From: Lophius americanus
Lineage: Eukaryota > Chordata > Actinopteri > Lophiiformes > Lophiidae
DNA length: 64,000 nucleotides
Assembly (NCBI GenBank): GCA_037951165.1
Contig: JBBDHG010000041.1
Coordinates: 2,822,001 to 2,886,000, forward strand
Direction: 5' to 3'
The translations under genes and the position numbers were made by a program. The notes beneath the pieces were generated by a model. That model saw only the letters and a program-made list of their open reading frames with translations. It ran no database searches and was not told where the DNA came from. Below are positions 32,887 to 45,461 of this stretch, one piece after another; position 1 is the first letter of the stretch, and every line of letters begins with the position of its first letter.

Positions 32887-35800
32887 ATGGAATATTTCAT
32901 GATGCCGACAGAGAAGATCCAGTCCTTGCAGCAGTTCAAGAAGACGGAGAAGGATGTAATCGGGGGTCTCTGCAGGTGAGTAGCTAGCTATCTTTAATAG
33001 CGCTCACACAAACATCCCTCGTGCGGCTGTAGCGCGTGTGTGTGATGCAGCCTGACTCAGCTAGCATGCTAGCGGCGGGTTAGCTCCTCTGCGGTGTCTT
33101 GGCAGCCGGAGCGTGTCTGTAAAAAACTAGCGGCTGTCGTCATTTTCGAGACGAGGGACTATTTTTCGCTCATGTGATTGCGTTCGCCGGTGGAATAACA
33201 TGTTAAACTACACATGGCGTCTTTTTAGTTATTCAATTGAGAAATATGTAAATCGGGGAGGTGAAATCGATACATTTGCCTGCAGTCGAACACCAACCAC
33301 GTGGTACTTAACGTCTTCAGTCACTACGCACCAAATCACATGCTTATAACAACATGCCTCATACCCTTCACCCTCTCCACAGAAGAACTAGTTTTTTGTA
33401 GTTTATAATGTCTGCCATGTGCACATTAAACACGAGGTTGGGGTAAACCTCATGCGGAGTTAAGTGGCAACAGCCGTGGTTTTGTCTCGTGCCACAGCTA
33501 GCTTAACTTGGCTAACTAGCTGCTATCAAAAACCCGCACTTTCTCAAATATTTTGGTGTAACCTTGAATGTTGGGTGTGTTTTTACTGGCGTAATCTAAC
33601 GAAACGAGTGGTATTATGTGTGCTAAGGCGGACACATGTCTGCAATTTGGCAGTAGAAGATGAAGCAGTGAGTGCTAGCTCAATGCTAACGGTGGAAAGC
33701 ATTGTTCTCCATGATTCCTGGGGGCCTGTTGCTGCTGATGACGCCACGATCCCTCACCGCTATTGACCGCCTGACGCGCCTCCTGTCGGTCAGCTGGAGA
33801 ACTGCAGCCTCTGGCATAGACGGTTGACAACAGCTGATTCCATCACCACGCGTGAAGAACGACGCAGTTCACCAGTGTGTGACCACAACAGCTCTGTGCG
33901 TCAGCAGGCGATTTTAAAATCTGCTACTGACTATTTTTTCTTTTTAACCAATGATAAACTTATGATTTCAATCAGTTAGATGTAGGTCAATTAAGTAGGT
34001 GGTGTTACTACATTTGGGACGAGGAAGCTCTAACCAAACCAATGTCATAATAATAATAATAATACATTTAATTTATAATAATGACATTACATTATTACTG
34101 TGTTCCATGCACTGGGTGCAGATCTCACGATGAATGAAAATGCAATGAAAACATTGCAGAAACTGCAGAGTGCACCAATACTGATGCAAAATTTCTGAAA
34201 AGAGATGTGCAAGAAAAAAACATTTTCCAGAATGTTCATGTTTTATTGTTACTGACGTTGACAGAGTTATCAGCTCTGTGATTATTTTTCTAGCTTAGGC
34301 TGTGATTAATGTCACATATTGTTTATCAAGCATAAGGGGTGACTAAAACTGTAATTTAATGTCTTAAATACCCCTTAAACATTTTACATGAAGTTAGCAT
34401 CCTTTTTGTGGGATGAACTTTAGCCCCACAATAGTTTTTTACGCTTACGGCCGCCTACACCGTCATTATAAGGAATGCACAAACTATTAAGGCACGTAAT
34501 TGAAAAATTTAACGCAATGTTAATGAAGGCATGAAGGGTTTCTCTTTTACATTCATGTATCATAATAATAATAATGATAATACATTTAATTTATAACAGG
34601 ATATAGGTTATTTAAATCTGCTCAAAAACCGCTGGACAGAATTCAGTCTAAATTTACTCATGCTGTGGGAAACTCCTAAAGTTTTGCATCTCACAACTGG
34701 TTTCATAAATTTGCATATGGTCTAATTTGTAGTTGCATTTTAACCTTTGGTTATTCTTATGTCATGTTTCCCACAATCCCCTCATTTATCAACATTAGCA
34801 CACATGAGAGGTTTTCCCCGGTGGCGAGGGCATCTGCATCCTTGGACACAAATTCATCTTATTTGTTTCTTAATGTTACTGGCTTGTAAACACAATTATA
34901 TGGCAAATTAGGCTACTTAAATGTGTCTTTGAACAATTGACAAATTCGTCTGCACCCCCAAGCACTCAGCTGTTGCAGGAAATCGGCATTTAGTGCCATG
35001 TGAGCTGTGTCCTTTGTTCGGACTTATTTTGCAGACCTATCAGATCCGGGTTTGCCGTCATCTTTAGGCTTAATGGTTCACATATTTCACCCCTGGGAGT
35101 AAAGGACAGATGGGGGTTTGCCATCATAACATCCAGCCTCTTAAGGTTAAGTTGTACGAGGGTGCAATGAGTTCAGCCAAAACCTAAAGACCTCGATGCG
35201 GCGTGACAGAGGAATTTAGTGAGAGGTCAAGAACACGGCCCAGTTAATCTGCAGGTTAAAGGTGCCAAGAGTCGGTCAGAGAAGACGGGCTCATTTCAAA
35301 TTTGTCACAGTTGTTGTTAATTTACTAGGCTAAGAGAGGTAGATTAGTTGAACAGGTTTCAGTTAACATGATTGATCCATTAATTATGTTCCCCTTTAAC
35401 GTTAGCTCACATTTTCTTCCAGCGCTATTGCCTGTGATCTACACGTGTGAATGAAATAATAAACACGGAGCAACTTCCATGTCTTGAGCAAATAAAAAGG
35501 ATTGTCACGTATGTCTCATGAAGGAGCTTCTGCCCTCCTCATTAGAATAGAAAAATTAGAATAATGACCCCTCTCTCTCTCTCCCTCTCTCTCTCCTCTG
35601 ACCTTTCACCTGCAGCCTGGCCAACATCCCCCTCAGTCCAGAGACGGCCCAAGACCAGGAGCGACGCATCCGCCGTGAAATTGCCAACAGCAATGAACGT
35701 CGGCGCATGCAGAGCATCAACGCGGGCTTCCAGTCCCTCAAAACACTCCTACCACACACAGACGGAGAAAAGCTCAGCAAGGTGTGGGAAACTGTGCAAA

Positions 35801-38800
35801 GAGTAACAAACAAACATGTTGTCCATCGCTGACGACGTAGAATAGATCGTGACCAGGCGTCATCTGACCGGGTGTAATCAATAAGGAACTCTGCTAATCT
35901 ATGATTTGAGGGTTATTTTCTGCTTCGGCGTTTTGACGAAGTAAAGATGTGACCACGCGCTTGTTCTCTTGTTCCTTTCATCTGCGTCTGGCAGGCGGCC
36001 ATATTGCAACAGACGGCGGACTACATCTTTGCCTTGGAGCAGGAGAAGACACAGCTGCTCGCACAGAACAACCAGCTCAAACGCTTCATCCAGGTAACAA
36101 CCTGCGTGACGGTTTATGTCCAGCCTATTCGTGTAGTTCTTTTATTTACCTTACGTCGTTACCGAGAGTTTGCCCTACTAGGTCAAACAGCGGGGGTTCT
36201 CTTCATTCAGGCTGCTGTGGGTTTTTTCTCAACTTCATCACACTTAATCTCATACTTGCCTTTAGTTTACGAAAATGTACAATAAAACTAGCTTTATTAT
36301 TTAGAAATGGTTCATAATAAGGTTGTAAACACTTTATAAGTCGTTTGTTAATAACAGTTTATAAACAGCTTATTACAAAGCTCGCGATTTATCGGCGGGG
36401 GTCACTATTTGGCAATATCAAGTTTGCAATACAGATATGTGAGCTCACTATTTGGCAAGCGTCAGGTCACTGATACCCTCTTATGAGTTATAACAGCTTA
36501 TTAATGATTTGTCAAGCATTTACAGCTTAATTAGTAAACTACTTATCGGCTATTTTTAAATTCTTAAGAAGGCGATTCTTATTGTAAGGTGGGAAATATT
36601 TCCTTTCAAATGGTTGGAGGCGGGTCTTAACCCGGTTCCGTGGGGTAAATCCAGTCCCACTTACTGCTCTGTATAAATAGCAGCAGGCCCAGGCGCCTCC
36701 ACAGCTATTTCATACTTTTTTTTTCCTATTTTATTCCCATTCTACATTTGTATCGTTTTTGTTTGTACACAATGTTTATGAGTCCTTACACTGTTTACAC
36801 ATGTGGCCCTCGCCAAAACAAGTTAAGATAGGTGTTTGAGAACCCCGGCTTAGGATTAGATACTTCTTTATTTGCTTTCAGGGTACATCAGCAAGCATGT
36901 TAGGGTGGATTTGGGCGTAGAAACGCTACTTTACTAATGACTATTACTATGACGGTTATTACCCATAAGCCCTGAACACCTTCTGTATTAGGAAGTCTGT
37001 TTCCGGTGATGGCACACCCCTAGTGGTTACAATAGGAACAGTTCTTTGTTGTAATTTATTGTATAGTTTTACTTAAAGTGGCATTTCTTTTATGCCCCTC
37101 AGTACCTCCACCCACATACAAACACACATGTCCTTCTTGTCACTGCAGGAGTTTAGTGGCTCATCACCCAAGAGGAGGCGAGCGGAGGAGAAGGACGAAG
37201 GGATCGGGTCTCCAGACACGTTGGAAGAGGAGAAGGTGGAGGAGCTGAGGAGGGAGATGTTAGAACTCAGGCAGCAGCTGGACAAGGAGCGCTCGGCTCG
37301 TATGCAAATGGAAGAGCAGGTGAGATGGGTTGTTCAGCCGGGGCGGGGGCCCGTCACTTTAATGACATAATCGTCTATTGGCAGTTGTTCAAGTCGTCCG
37401 CAATCACTTTGCATAATCATGAGAAGCTGCTCCAATCGCCCGTTGGAAACAGCTGCGCTGAGAAATTGTCGTAATTCCATCACCATTTCCACTGATTTAT
37501 GTCGGAGTGGCGCTCGTTAAAGACGTCGTCCTCGCTTTCAATCCTTTGGGAGTGGAGATTGAAACGATCCTTTAGCTCCTCCTACTGTTAATTTTAAGTG
37601 ACTTCATGTTTCATGCCGAGGCTGCAGAGGTTATTCAGCTCTAATGTTCGTTTCCACGGCCCGCAGAGAAAAAAAGGATCATGTTAATACAGATGGAAGT
37701 TCTCTTCACATCCAGGTTAGGAGAGAAAAAACACAAACCACTCAAATACCCAGACCCCTCATTCAGGTTTTGCAGCCATTTGCTGTCAGTCATCTTGACA
37801 AGGTGGCGCTGAGAGCTTTGTAAAGACAACAACCAGTTACGAGTAATCTCACATCCCGGATCTACCTGAACGACGGGTTAGGAACGGGACTTAACAGCCG
37901 TGGAAGACAAACAGTCCAGTAAACAAGCGGTGAGAGCCTTGAGTAAACAGTAGGGGGGAAATACCTGCAGAGTTGCAGGTAATACCTGCAGAGTTGCAGG
38001 TATTTCCGGTTTCATGTATCCACCTTCAGTAGATTTCGTTGTTAAACTTCGAGTCGTTCTCATCAGCAGAACTCTCTCCACCTCCTGTCCAGATGATTTC
38101 TGTGAGGGGTATTTGTTTTTAGTTTTTTAAACGGCCCTATCGATGCACCTGATTTCACTCCGCGCTCTGCGTGTGTTTTGCGTGCAGATGCGATCTCTGG
38201 ACACCCAGCTGCACCCGGAGCGTCTGAAGGTGATCACCCAGCAGGTGGAGGAGGAGCAGGCCATCCTTCAGAGCCAGACGCTGTTACGGCTACAGCAGAT
38301 TCACGCCCCCGACAGACCGGCACCGAGTCCGCAGGTCAGGAGCACACCTAGCTACGTCCATGTTGGACCGGACGATTCATTGAAAAATTACAATGAAGTT
38401 TGACATTTTGGAACGTCGGCCCCGTCCGATCTATGCTGGTCAGTGCGTGCAGAACAGCATGGAGGGTACGAGCACAGCTGTGGGTCACAGCCGGAGGAGT
38501 TCGTACCTATTGGGCGTGGAACGTGTGCAAAGGATGTCTTGGCGATGATCTCAGACGTTAGAAATCAATCAAAATCATTTCTCAGGATCTGAATCGTCAA
38601 ATTTGTTCCGATCCTGAGAAATGGGCTTTCTGCGTGACACGGTCCAGAGAAGAGAATATCGCAAAGACATGGACTGTCGTCAACAACAACAACAAAAAAA
38701 TCCCTGTTTTAGAAATTCAAACAATCTTCATTCATTACATTATAATCGAGGTAAATGTTTGAAACCATCGTGCTTATGGCGTGACGTCACATTCGTCCAG

Positions 38801-40435
38801 CCGCGTCCGAACCTTAAAGGAACGGTTCACTCAGAAACAAACGTTGCTATGCTGCCACTCGCCCACCGGGGGACGTTTGTCTGTCCTTGGATCTTCTTGG
38901 GAGCTTCCGGTCAGAGGAGCGCTGCAGCTCTTCCACAAACGAAGAGGAAAGAAACTCATCGTCTTCCCATTTAGCTTCTAAGCTAAAAAGCGTTAGCTCG
39001 CACCCTACCTGAGGAATGTGCACAAGCTTGAACACATGCACGACGTCATACATTCCAGCTCCAGATTTTTTACTTAAAAGGGCGTAAATATCATCCTTCT
39101 TTGGGGTCGCCGTGATTCTGGAGACGTGGGTCGGACCGTTTGAGTTGATTGGATCCATTTTATGACCGGCCCCGCGTTCCAATCAGGATGTGATTTATTA
39201 AGTATGGCAGCAAGTCCATTTTTGGGTGAACTGTGCCTTTTTAAGATACTCCTGTTTGCTCCGATGTTCTGAAAGTATTCCGGCACAAGTTCTGTTTAAA
39301 CACACATTTTCCCATTCTTGTTCTCCAGGTTCTGGCCTCCCCCGCCCCCACCCAGCACCCCACGGTCATCGTGCCCGCCCCAACTCTCACCCAGCACCCT
39401 CATCACGTCACCGTGGTGACCATGAGCCCGTCCGTCCACACCAGCCCCGTGTCCACGTCCAGACAGAACCTGGACACTATTGTGCAGGTAGGAGTCTCTT
39501 AAAGCACACATGTCAAACTCAAGGCCCGCGAGACCATATCTCATTTCTATAATAACTGGCCCGCTGGTACACAGCCCAAACACCAAACACACTACAAAAT
39601 CCCAGAATGCACAGCGATAGCTGGTGCGTCAATCATGAGCACCGACGCTTCTCATCTCCGGTCCTCCGTCGTCAGATATCAGTGCCAAGTCAGGGAGGAG
39701 ATATGGACGAGAGAATAAGTTAAAATAGTGAAGAATAAGAATAAGGACTGTTTTCTGAGGAGCAGCTGCTCCTGACTGAAGGAACAGATACGAGGAGCAG
39801 CTGTCTACTTTTTTTTTTGTTTTATTATGACAGAAGAAAAAAAAAACTTCTAAATCAGTTCAGCCATTTACCAAAGGTCATTTAAAGTTGTTTATATTAT
39901 TAATTAAAAAAGACAAAATGACTTTAAATATAACTTGAAAAATATAATTGATGCCTGTGAATAAAAATACGTTTCAAAGGAAACGATTCCGTGAGACTCT
40001 GCTGATAGAGAGGGAGACAAAAAGATCAATGAGGCTCATCTATTTTGAATTTTATCCGTAATCTGACTATTTTCTTTGTCCTTTGTTGGTTCAGAATTGC
40101 ATAAAGTGAGTAAATAAAATAAATTGTCATGGTACCTCAGATTAAACATGGCCGACGTGAAGCCCGTTTTTGACACCCCCGTCTTAAAGTAAATCTCAAG
40201 TCCTGGTTTCACTCTCAACACGTTCGCTACGACGTAAGAGCCGTCACTCATTGGGTCGAATCTCTTCTGCTGCCCTCAGGCCATCCAGCACATCGAGCGC
40301 AACCAGGAGAGGAGAGCAAGTGCCGAGGAGGAGCAAAGGCGAGCGGTCATCGTAAGCCCCGCCCACGTCGCGATGGAAACGGCCTGCTCGGACACGGACA
40401 CTGACACAGAGGGAGAGGACTGCTCCATGAACTGA
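32887..40435 (+). CDS. tfap4: transcription factor AP-4 (bHLH leucine zipper), seven coding exons
   Basis: AP-4 is a nuclear bHLH-ZIP protein that homodimerises and binds CAGCTG E-boxes to control proliferation and differentiation genes. Exons: 32887-32975, 35616-35781, 35995-36093, 37149-37319, 38188-38334, 39329-39487, 40280-40435, all with AG/GT borders and intact phase; 328 codons plus stop (human 338). The start gives MEYFMMPTEKIQSLQQFKKT, matching the family N-terminus. The bHLH spans about residues 46-105: basic RRIRREIANSNERRRMQSIN, then FQSLKTLLPH and ILQQTADYIFALEQ. A first zipper runs to about 118 and a second lies in exon 4 (EELRREMLELRQQLDKE). The SGSSPKRRRAEEKDEGIGSP linker is conserved. 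The tail has a Pro/Thr/His-rich stretch (exon 6), SRQNLDTIVQAIQHIE and an acidic end. srl follows in the same orientation, as in human. Confidence 0.97.
34044..34110 (-). mobile_element. reverse-oriented LINE/SINE-type 3' tail (solo)
   Basis: ATAATAATAATAATACATTT AATTTATAAT is the inverted form of the ATTATAAATTAAATGTATTATT tail. A second tail of the same type lies at about 34561-34600. Both are in tfap4 intron 1 and no body is recognisable. Confidence 0.5.
36304..36600. mobile_element. MITE related to the 58851-59182 element
   Basis: Shares GTAAACACTTTATAAG, the two CACTATTTGGCAA segments, TGTTATTAA-type stretches and the terminal TTCTTATTGTAAGGTG with the copy in srl intron 4. Ends are less well preserved here. 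In tfap4 intron 3. Confidence 0.6.
37957..38011. repeat. duplicated hairpin, palindromic overall
   Basis: The unit AATACCTGCAGAGTTGCAGGT is present twice in tandem within GGAAATACC...GGTATTTCC, so each unit and the whole block can fold (outer arms of 13 bp). In tfap4 intron 4. Confidence 0.8.
39505..40181. mobile_element. non-autonomous hAT-like DNA transposon in tfap4 intron 6
   Basis: The 677-bp element is flanked by a perfect 8-bp direct repeat TCTTAAAG (39497-39504 and 40182-40189), the target-site duplication length of hAT transposons. Its ends contain inverted TGTCAAA (left CACACATGTCAAACTCAAGG; right GACACCCCCG before the duplication) and the AAGGCCCGCG/TGGCCCGCTGG motifs typical of a common fish hAT group. 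A related fragment sits at about 45815-46085. No transposase frame survives. The element starts 18 bp after exon 6 and occupies most of the 792-bp intron. Confidence 0.8.
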
Positions 40436-40467
40436 TCCGCTGTGTCAGTCAGCAAACCCCCCCCCCC

Positions 40468-40504
<37 letters not shown>

Positions 40505-43195
40505 AACACATGAAATCTACGCTCACTGTAAGATTCCCTCCAGGAGCCTGACTACTTCTAGAAGGAAAAAAAAAAGGAAAAAAATCTTTCTTTGGCATTA
40601 CCCAAACTCCTAAACCCAGTGGCGAAGCTCTGTGTCGATCCCGTACGATTTAAAAAAAGAACCCGTAGGATGGTCGGTGTTCAGAGGAGGCCCTGTGGGA
40701 TTTTCGAGAGTCGGACGTTTCAATGTCAGAGCCGGTCTGTGGCCACTTGAAACCTGCTCCTGTAAAAAAGCTCTCGGCATCCCCCCCCCCCCCCCCGTGC
40801 GTTTACTGTGCCACGCGGCGTCGCCGTTCCCCGGCGTCGCCGCTCCGGCCACAGTATCACTGCGCCACAGTTTGACGGAGAGTTGAATGTATAGAAAAGC
40901 AAAGCAGCTCTTTTAAAAAGGGATGTGGAGATGCTGCCATTTTTATTTTTTTATATCCCTTCAGTCTTAGGTTTGTTTTTGTTTATTCTCTTTGTTTCCT
41001 GGTTGGGCGTGTGATTCTTTAAAACATTTTTAAATTTTTCTTATATTTTTTTGTTATTGTGCCAGTGGCCACAACACTTAAACTACAACAGAAGGCATTT
41101 ATGGATTGAAAGATTGTTTTTTGGGGGGGAGGTGGGGGGTTCCAACTGATTGGAGGATTTATGTTGGGTGAAATTATGTCTCATATTTACTTGAAAGTAA
41201 AAAAAAAAAGTTTTTTATGTCTAAACAAGCCCTTACAAAATAAGCTAGATGAATTACATCGTTGTCTTTTCGGTTTTAAGTGTTTTTGTTTTTTTCATGC
41301 TTTGATTAACTTTTCCTCGTCAGGGTTACTGAAGGTGTCGGAGGTGGTGATCTCGTTCTGAGGTTAGCATCTCGTCGGAGGCTCTGGCGGAGGCTCTGGG
41401 GCATTCGTTAAAAAAAAAAAAAATCTCTTTTTTTTTTTTTTACTGTCAAGATGATTTAATCGTCTTTGAATCGTATTCGAAGTCATGGAAAGTCGAGCCA
41501 GACACACTTCAATATTCCTCATGCAGCGTTTGCATGAAAGATTCCGGTTTTCCCTCGCCGAGACCTCCAGTTTACCCCGCGGCCCTGCCTTGCTGACTAT
41601 GCACTCAAAGGTATTTATGCAATCCCATCTCCGCTTCATTTGCTGGCGTCGTTGAAACGCGAGGAGAAAAAAACGATCTATGCACCGTTGAAAGGTGTGA
41701 GCGCTCCACCCACAGTGTGTGTAGAAAAAGAATGTACGCAGCTCTTTGTCGACCCGGTGACCAGCGGGGAGGCGAGGCTCCGACTCCTCGCATCACCCTG
41801 CTCCCCACGCGGCGTCACTTTTGTTTTTAAACTTTTCCTTTTTATTTACGTGCGTCTGAATCATATTGCTGAACTTTAGGTGTCGTGTTCGCGTCCCGGA
41901 ATGACTTGATGCAGAAAAAATGGGAGATTTGATTACAATGACGACATCATGATATCAGCTCACATAAACGCACATTCATTTTTTTTTTCTCTCCATCCGA
42001 CCGGAAAAAGCTTCATTGTGGAAATGAAAGTGTTGAGGAGAGGAAACACGGAGAGCAGCAGCAGGCACGTACTTCCAAAACAACCCCCCCCACACACACA
42101 CACACACACTCAAACCCACTAATAGCGCTGGACTATGACTAAACGCACTGGAATGAATTGCAGATCTCTCCCCAAATCTCTCTTGTCTCGGCTGCGCCAC
42201 GTCTGCCCGCCTCATGTTTCATCGCTCTCTCTGGAATACGACTGGAAATGTCTGCTGTGAGCCTCTTTTCGCCCGTTTGACTCGATTTGATACGCCGACA
42301 CGTCGCCGTAAACATTCCTTCTCTTTTTGGATTTATTATCTTGTGTTCTGATCTCCTGCGTGTTCCGTCTCCAGTTGAATGCACGTTATTAATCACTCTT
42401 TTCCCCCTGCCTGAAGCGGGCTTTTAGTTGGACTTTTTTTTTTGTTTGTTGGTTTATATTCCTTCTTTTTCTTTCCTAGATTTATTCTCTTCTTCTTCTT
42501 CTTCTTCTTCTTCTTCTTTTTTTTTTTTAGTAACTCGTGACCCATGCGTTCAGCATGAAACTGTATTGTGTGAGATGTGTCAACGGCGCTCTGTTGATTC
42601 TCTGACATCCATCTTGTATCTGAAGTTGATTTTCACGCCAAACATCGGGGCTGGGGGGGTGGGTCGAGGGGAGGGGGGTCGGGTCTTATGTCAGTGGAGC
42701 AGTCGTGTGTTTGTTTTGTTGATAGGTGGTAAACCGCGGCTTTAAAGCCAAGGTTTGTTATTCGTCAGCCAAACACTTGTGCATAAAATGTTTGACCGTT
42801 GTGTCGCAGCGATGCTGCTGGAATCTGAGATCTGTGATATGAAGCACTTGCTGTTAAGTCCTGCCTGAATCCATCAGTGCAGGAGATATATTTCTCTACT
42901 ATTTTTTTTTATATATATATAAACTCTTTGCTGTTACTAAGCAGCCGTTTATCATGTTCTGCTCTTAGGTCTTGTCCTGTTTTTTTTGTTGTTGTTGTTG
43001 TTGTTTTTTTTCATTATTTTGTGACAAGCTTATTTTTTAATGTTTTTTTGTTCGTTTTTTTTTTTTTTCGGCATCAGTCCAGGTCGATGAGAAGCTGTTA
43101 TATTTTGTTTATAAAAAAAAACAAACTTGGGTAACCAGGCCTTTGTAAAGATGAAAAAAAAAAATAATGAAATAAAATTTGTACTTTTTTATTAC
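40436..43195 (+). other. probable tfap4 3' UTR with polyadenylation signal at 43171
   Basis: From the stop codon to the AATAAA at 43171-43176 (followed by GT/T-rich sequence) no other gene is visible. It contains C and A runs, a (CA)n run at 40474-40500, (TTC)n at about 42488-42518 and many T tracts. A 3' UTR of about 2.75 kb is plausible but not shown. Confidence 0.5.
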
Positions 43196-43696
43196 ACCCT
43201 TTCGCTTCCTGTTTTACTCTGACGTACTGGAACGCATGAAATGAGGCTTTTTGGCCACCAGGTGGCGACATTGAAATCTTCATTTTGCAGCAGACACTCA
43301 GGGAAGACCAATGAGGAGGTTTCTGGAGGTGGTGAGAGAGGACATGCAGTAGGTTGGTGTGACAGAGGAAGAAGAAGAAGAAGAAGAGGACAGGAAAAGA
43401 TGAAAATAAATGATCCGCTGTGGAGACCCCAAAAGGAAAAAGAAGATTCTTTACAGATTGGGGTCGAATACGTCGGCTTCTGCAGAGGTGAAAGATTTTC
43501 AGTAAACCTGTACAAGTTTTTCTGATAACCTTTAATCAATTTTTTTACTTACTTTAATTTTTAAGCAATATTTGATCTATATGCCCCTTTCATTTAAAAA
43601 AAACTTTTTTTTATTTTTATTTTTGCGTCATTCCGTTACTATGATGTCATCCGTAACGGAGAGGATGATAACGCTTTAAACAGATGATCCTGGGAT

Positions 43697-43737
43697 CTGT
43701 ATGTCGTATGTCAGTGTATATGACATACGACATACAG
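43697..43737. repeat. perfect 17-bp inverted repeat, 7-nt loop
   Basis: Arms CTGTATGTCGTATGTCA and TGACATACGACATACAG with loop GTGTATA, between the tfap4 polyadenylation signal and srl. Not followed by a T run. Confidence 0.9.
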
Positions 43738-43980
43738 AACGAGAGAAAAACGTAAAATACATTAAAAGAATCTGTATCGTGGAGAAAATATGTGACGTCA
43801 GCGTTTTTTTTTCTGACCACTTTTCTCTTTTGTTTCTTGACTTGTTTTCTACACAGTGGCAGCTGTACATAAATTATAACTGTATTTCTACTAGAATAAG
43901 AAATGTGACAAACAAATGTTTTATTTAAATGATTTTCAATGATTGAAAGTAAGGAATGCGTGTATTAAATTGTAGTATTA

Positions 43981-44341
43981 AACCTTTTTAATGTCCTCAA
44001 CAGGAACACAAAAATATGGAGAAATCATTTATTAGAATATTTTATTTATTAGGGGTATTTATCAATTTAGTATCTACAAAAATTCACTATAAAGTGACAA
44101 ATTTTTTGGTCAAGCACGTATCTAAACTGCAAAAAAACCCAACTTTCTCAGGACTTTCTCATTAGGCATGATTAATGCTTCCTCTTCTGTTGCCCTTTCC
44201 ACCTGTGGCGACCCCCAGGGCTCTATCCATGGCCCCTTCGTCTTAAGCATATCCCTGTTATACTATAAACAGTTTCAGTCACATTTTTCAATAAGAAATA
44301 AAGTCTCAAAATGTGCTCAACCAAACAGCTGAGCGGGTTTT
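43981..44341 (+). mobile_element. RT-fragment TIR element, copy with left end
   Basis: Left end AACCTTTTTAATGTCCTCAA; internal CCCCCAGGGCTCTATCCATG GCCCCTT (the GVPQGSILGPL block in nucleotide form); right part AAATGTGCTCAACCAAACAG. The right terminal repeat has decayed. Lies about 260 bp upstream of the srl start codon. Confidence 0.7.
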
Positions 44342-44454
44342 AATGGTAGTTAAATGTCAGACGGATAAGTTAGATCCAGATTTTAAAACGAAGGTGTCGT
44401 ACGACGGTAGCGTTAAAACTACGAGTTTTCAGCCCTTTTCTTTGCCTTCCTGAT

Positions 44455-44602
44455 CCGACCAGGCAGCTGCTCTGACACACAATGGCTGATGATGGATGCA
44501 GTTGCTGGCCACCACCTCCACTGGCATGCCCTATGACCTTCAGCCAGAGCAGCCATATATATATAGCCAGAGGATATGAGGGGAAGGCCCCCGGCAGCCA
44601 AA
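44455..44602 (+). promoter_or_regulatory. candidate srl core promoter
   Basis: A TATA-like CATATATATATAG lies at 44554-44566, about 37-49 bp before the start codon, so any 5' UTR from this box would be only some 10-20 nt. Upstream are an AP-4/MyoD-type E-box CAGCTG (44464-44469), CAGTTG (44499-44504) and TGACCTTCA (44534-44542), which fits the reverse ERR half-site TNAAGGTCA. These suit a muscle gene, but each is short and was found by eye. Confidence 0.45.
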
Positions 44603-45428
44603 ATGAAGTCTCTCCTGTCGTTATGCTGTGTGCTCTCTCTGCTGGCCCTCGCTGCTGCAGGTAAGACGGGTGACAACCGGCTTTGGAGTAAATATGTCAG
44701 ACTTTTGGATCCCTGGTAGGGTCTCTGTTTACGTTGAGTGCGAGAGCCTGCGGTTCCATAACTGGATATGTTTGTGGAATGTTTGAAATATTTGATTTAA
44801 ACGACTTCCATCGTTCACTCTACCTCCCCAAATGTTTGCTACCTTCCAGTTTGGGGGTTGAAATAATCTTCTGATTATTCTCAGCAGCATAGTTATGTAA
44901 ATCAGCCGATCTGGGCCGGTGTTCTGTGAAATGGTGCCGCAGAGAGAGTTTGTGGTTGTATAAGAGTAGAAGTCACAGCTGAGGGGTTTCAGTCACCAGC
45001 TGATGGAAACTCTCCTGTCGGCTGGCGGCAGTGCAAAGCAAAATCACTCATTCATTCTCCTTCAATTCTATTTCAGATCGGTTCTTTTTCCCCCCGCAGT
45101 AGTTAAATGCCAGTAACTCTTCAAGCTGGTAAATGTCAGGTTGTTTGCATTTGATGTTTCAAAAGGCTTGCATTCGATTTTAATCTGGAAGTGAATATGT
45201 GCATTTTCAAGGTGAGCAAATTACAGCAATGCTTGTTGCTTTTCAGCAAAAATTCTAAAAGTTTTACTGACTGTTAAGTGACTTGTCAGTGAAAGGACGG
45301 GTCCTTGTCTGTCCTGTCCTTGCACTCTTTCATTTGGCCTCTGCAAGTTGCCCTAGTCAGTCGTCTCTGACGATTCTGAAGTCACCAAAGCCTTCAGTGA
45401 CACAAATATCTTCAAGATTCTTTGGTAT

Positions 45429-45461
<33 letters not shown>

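Noticed and set aside
44534..44566. CArG box or MEF2 site at the TATA-like run
   Set aside because: CATATATATATAGCC lacks the GG end of CC(A/T)6GG and the leading pyrimidine of the MEF2 consensus.
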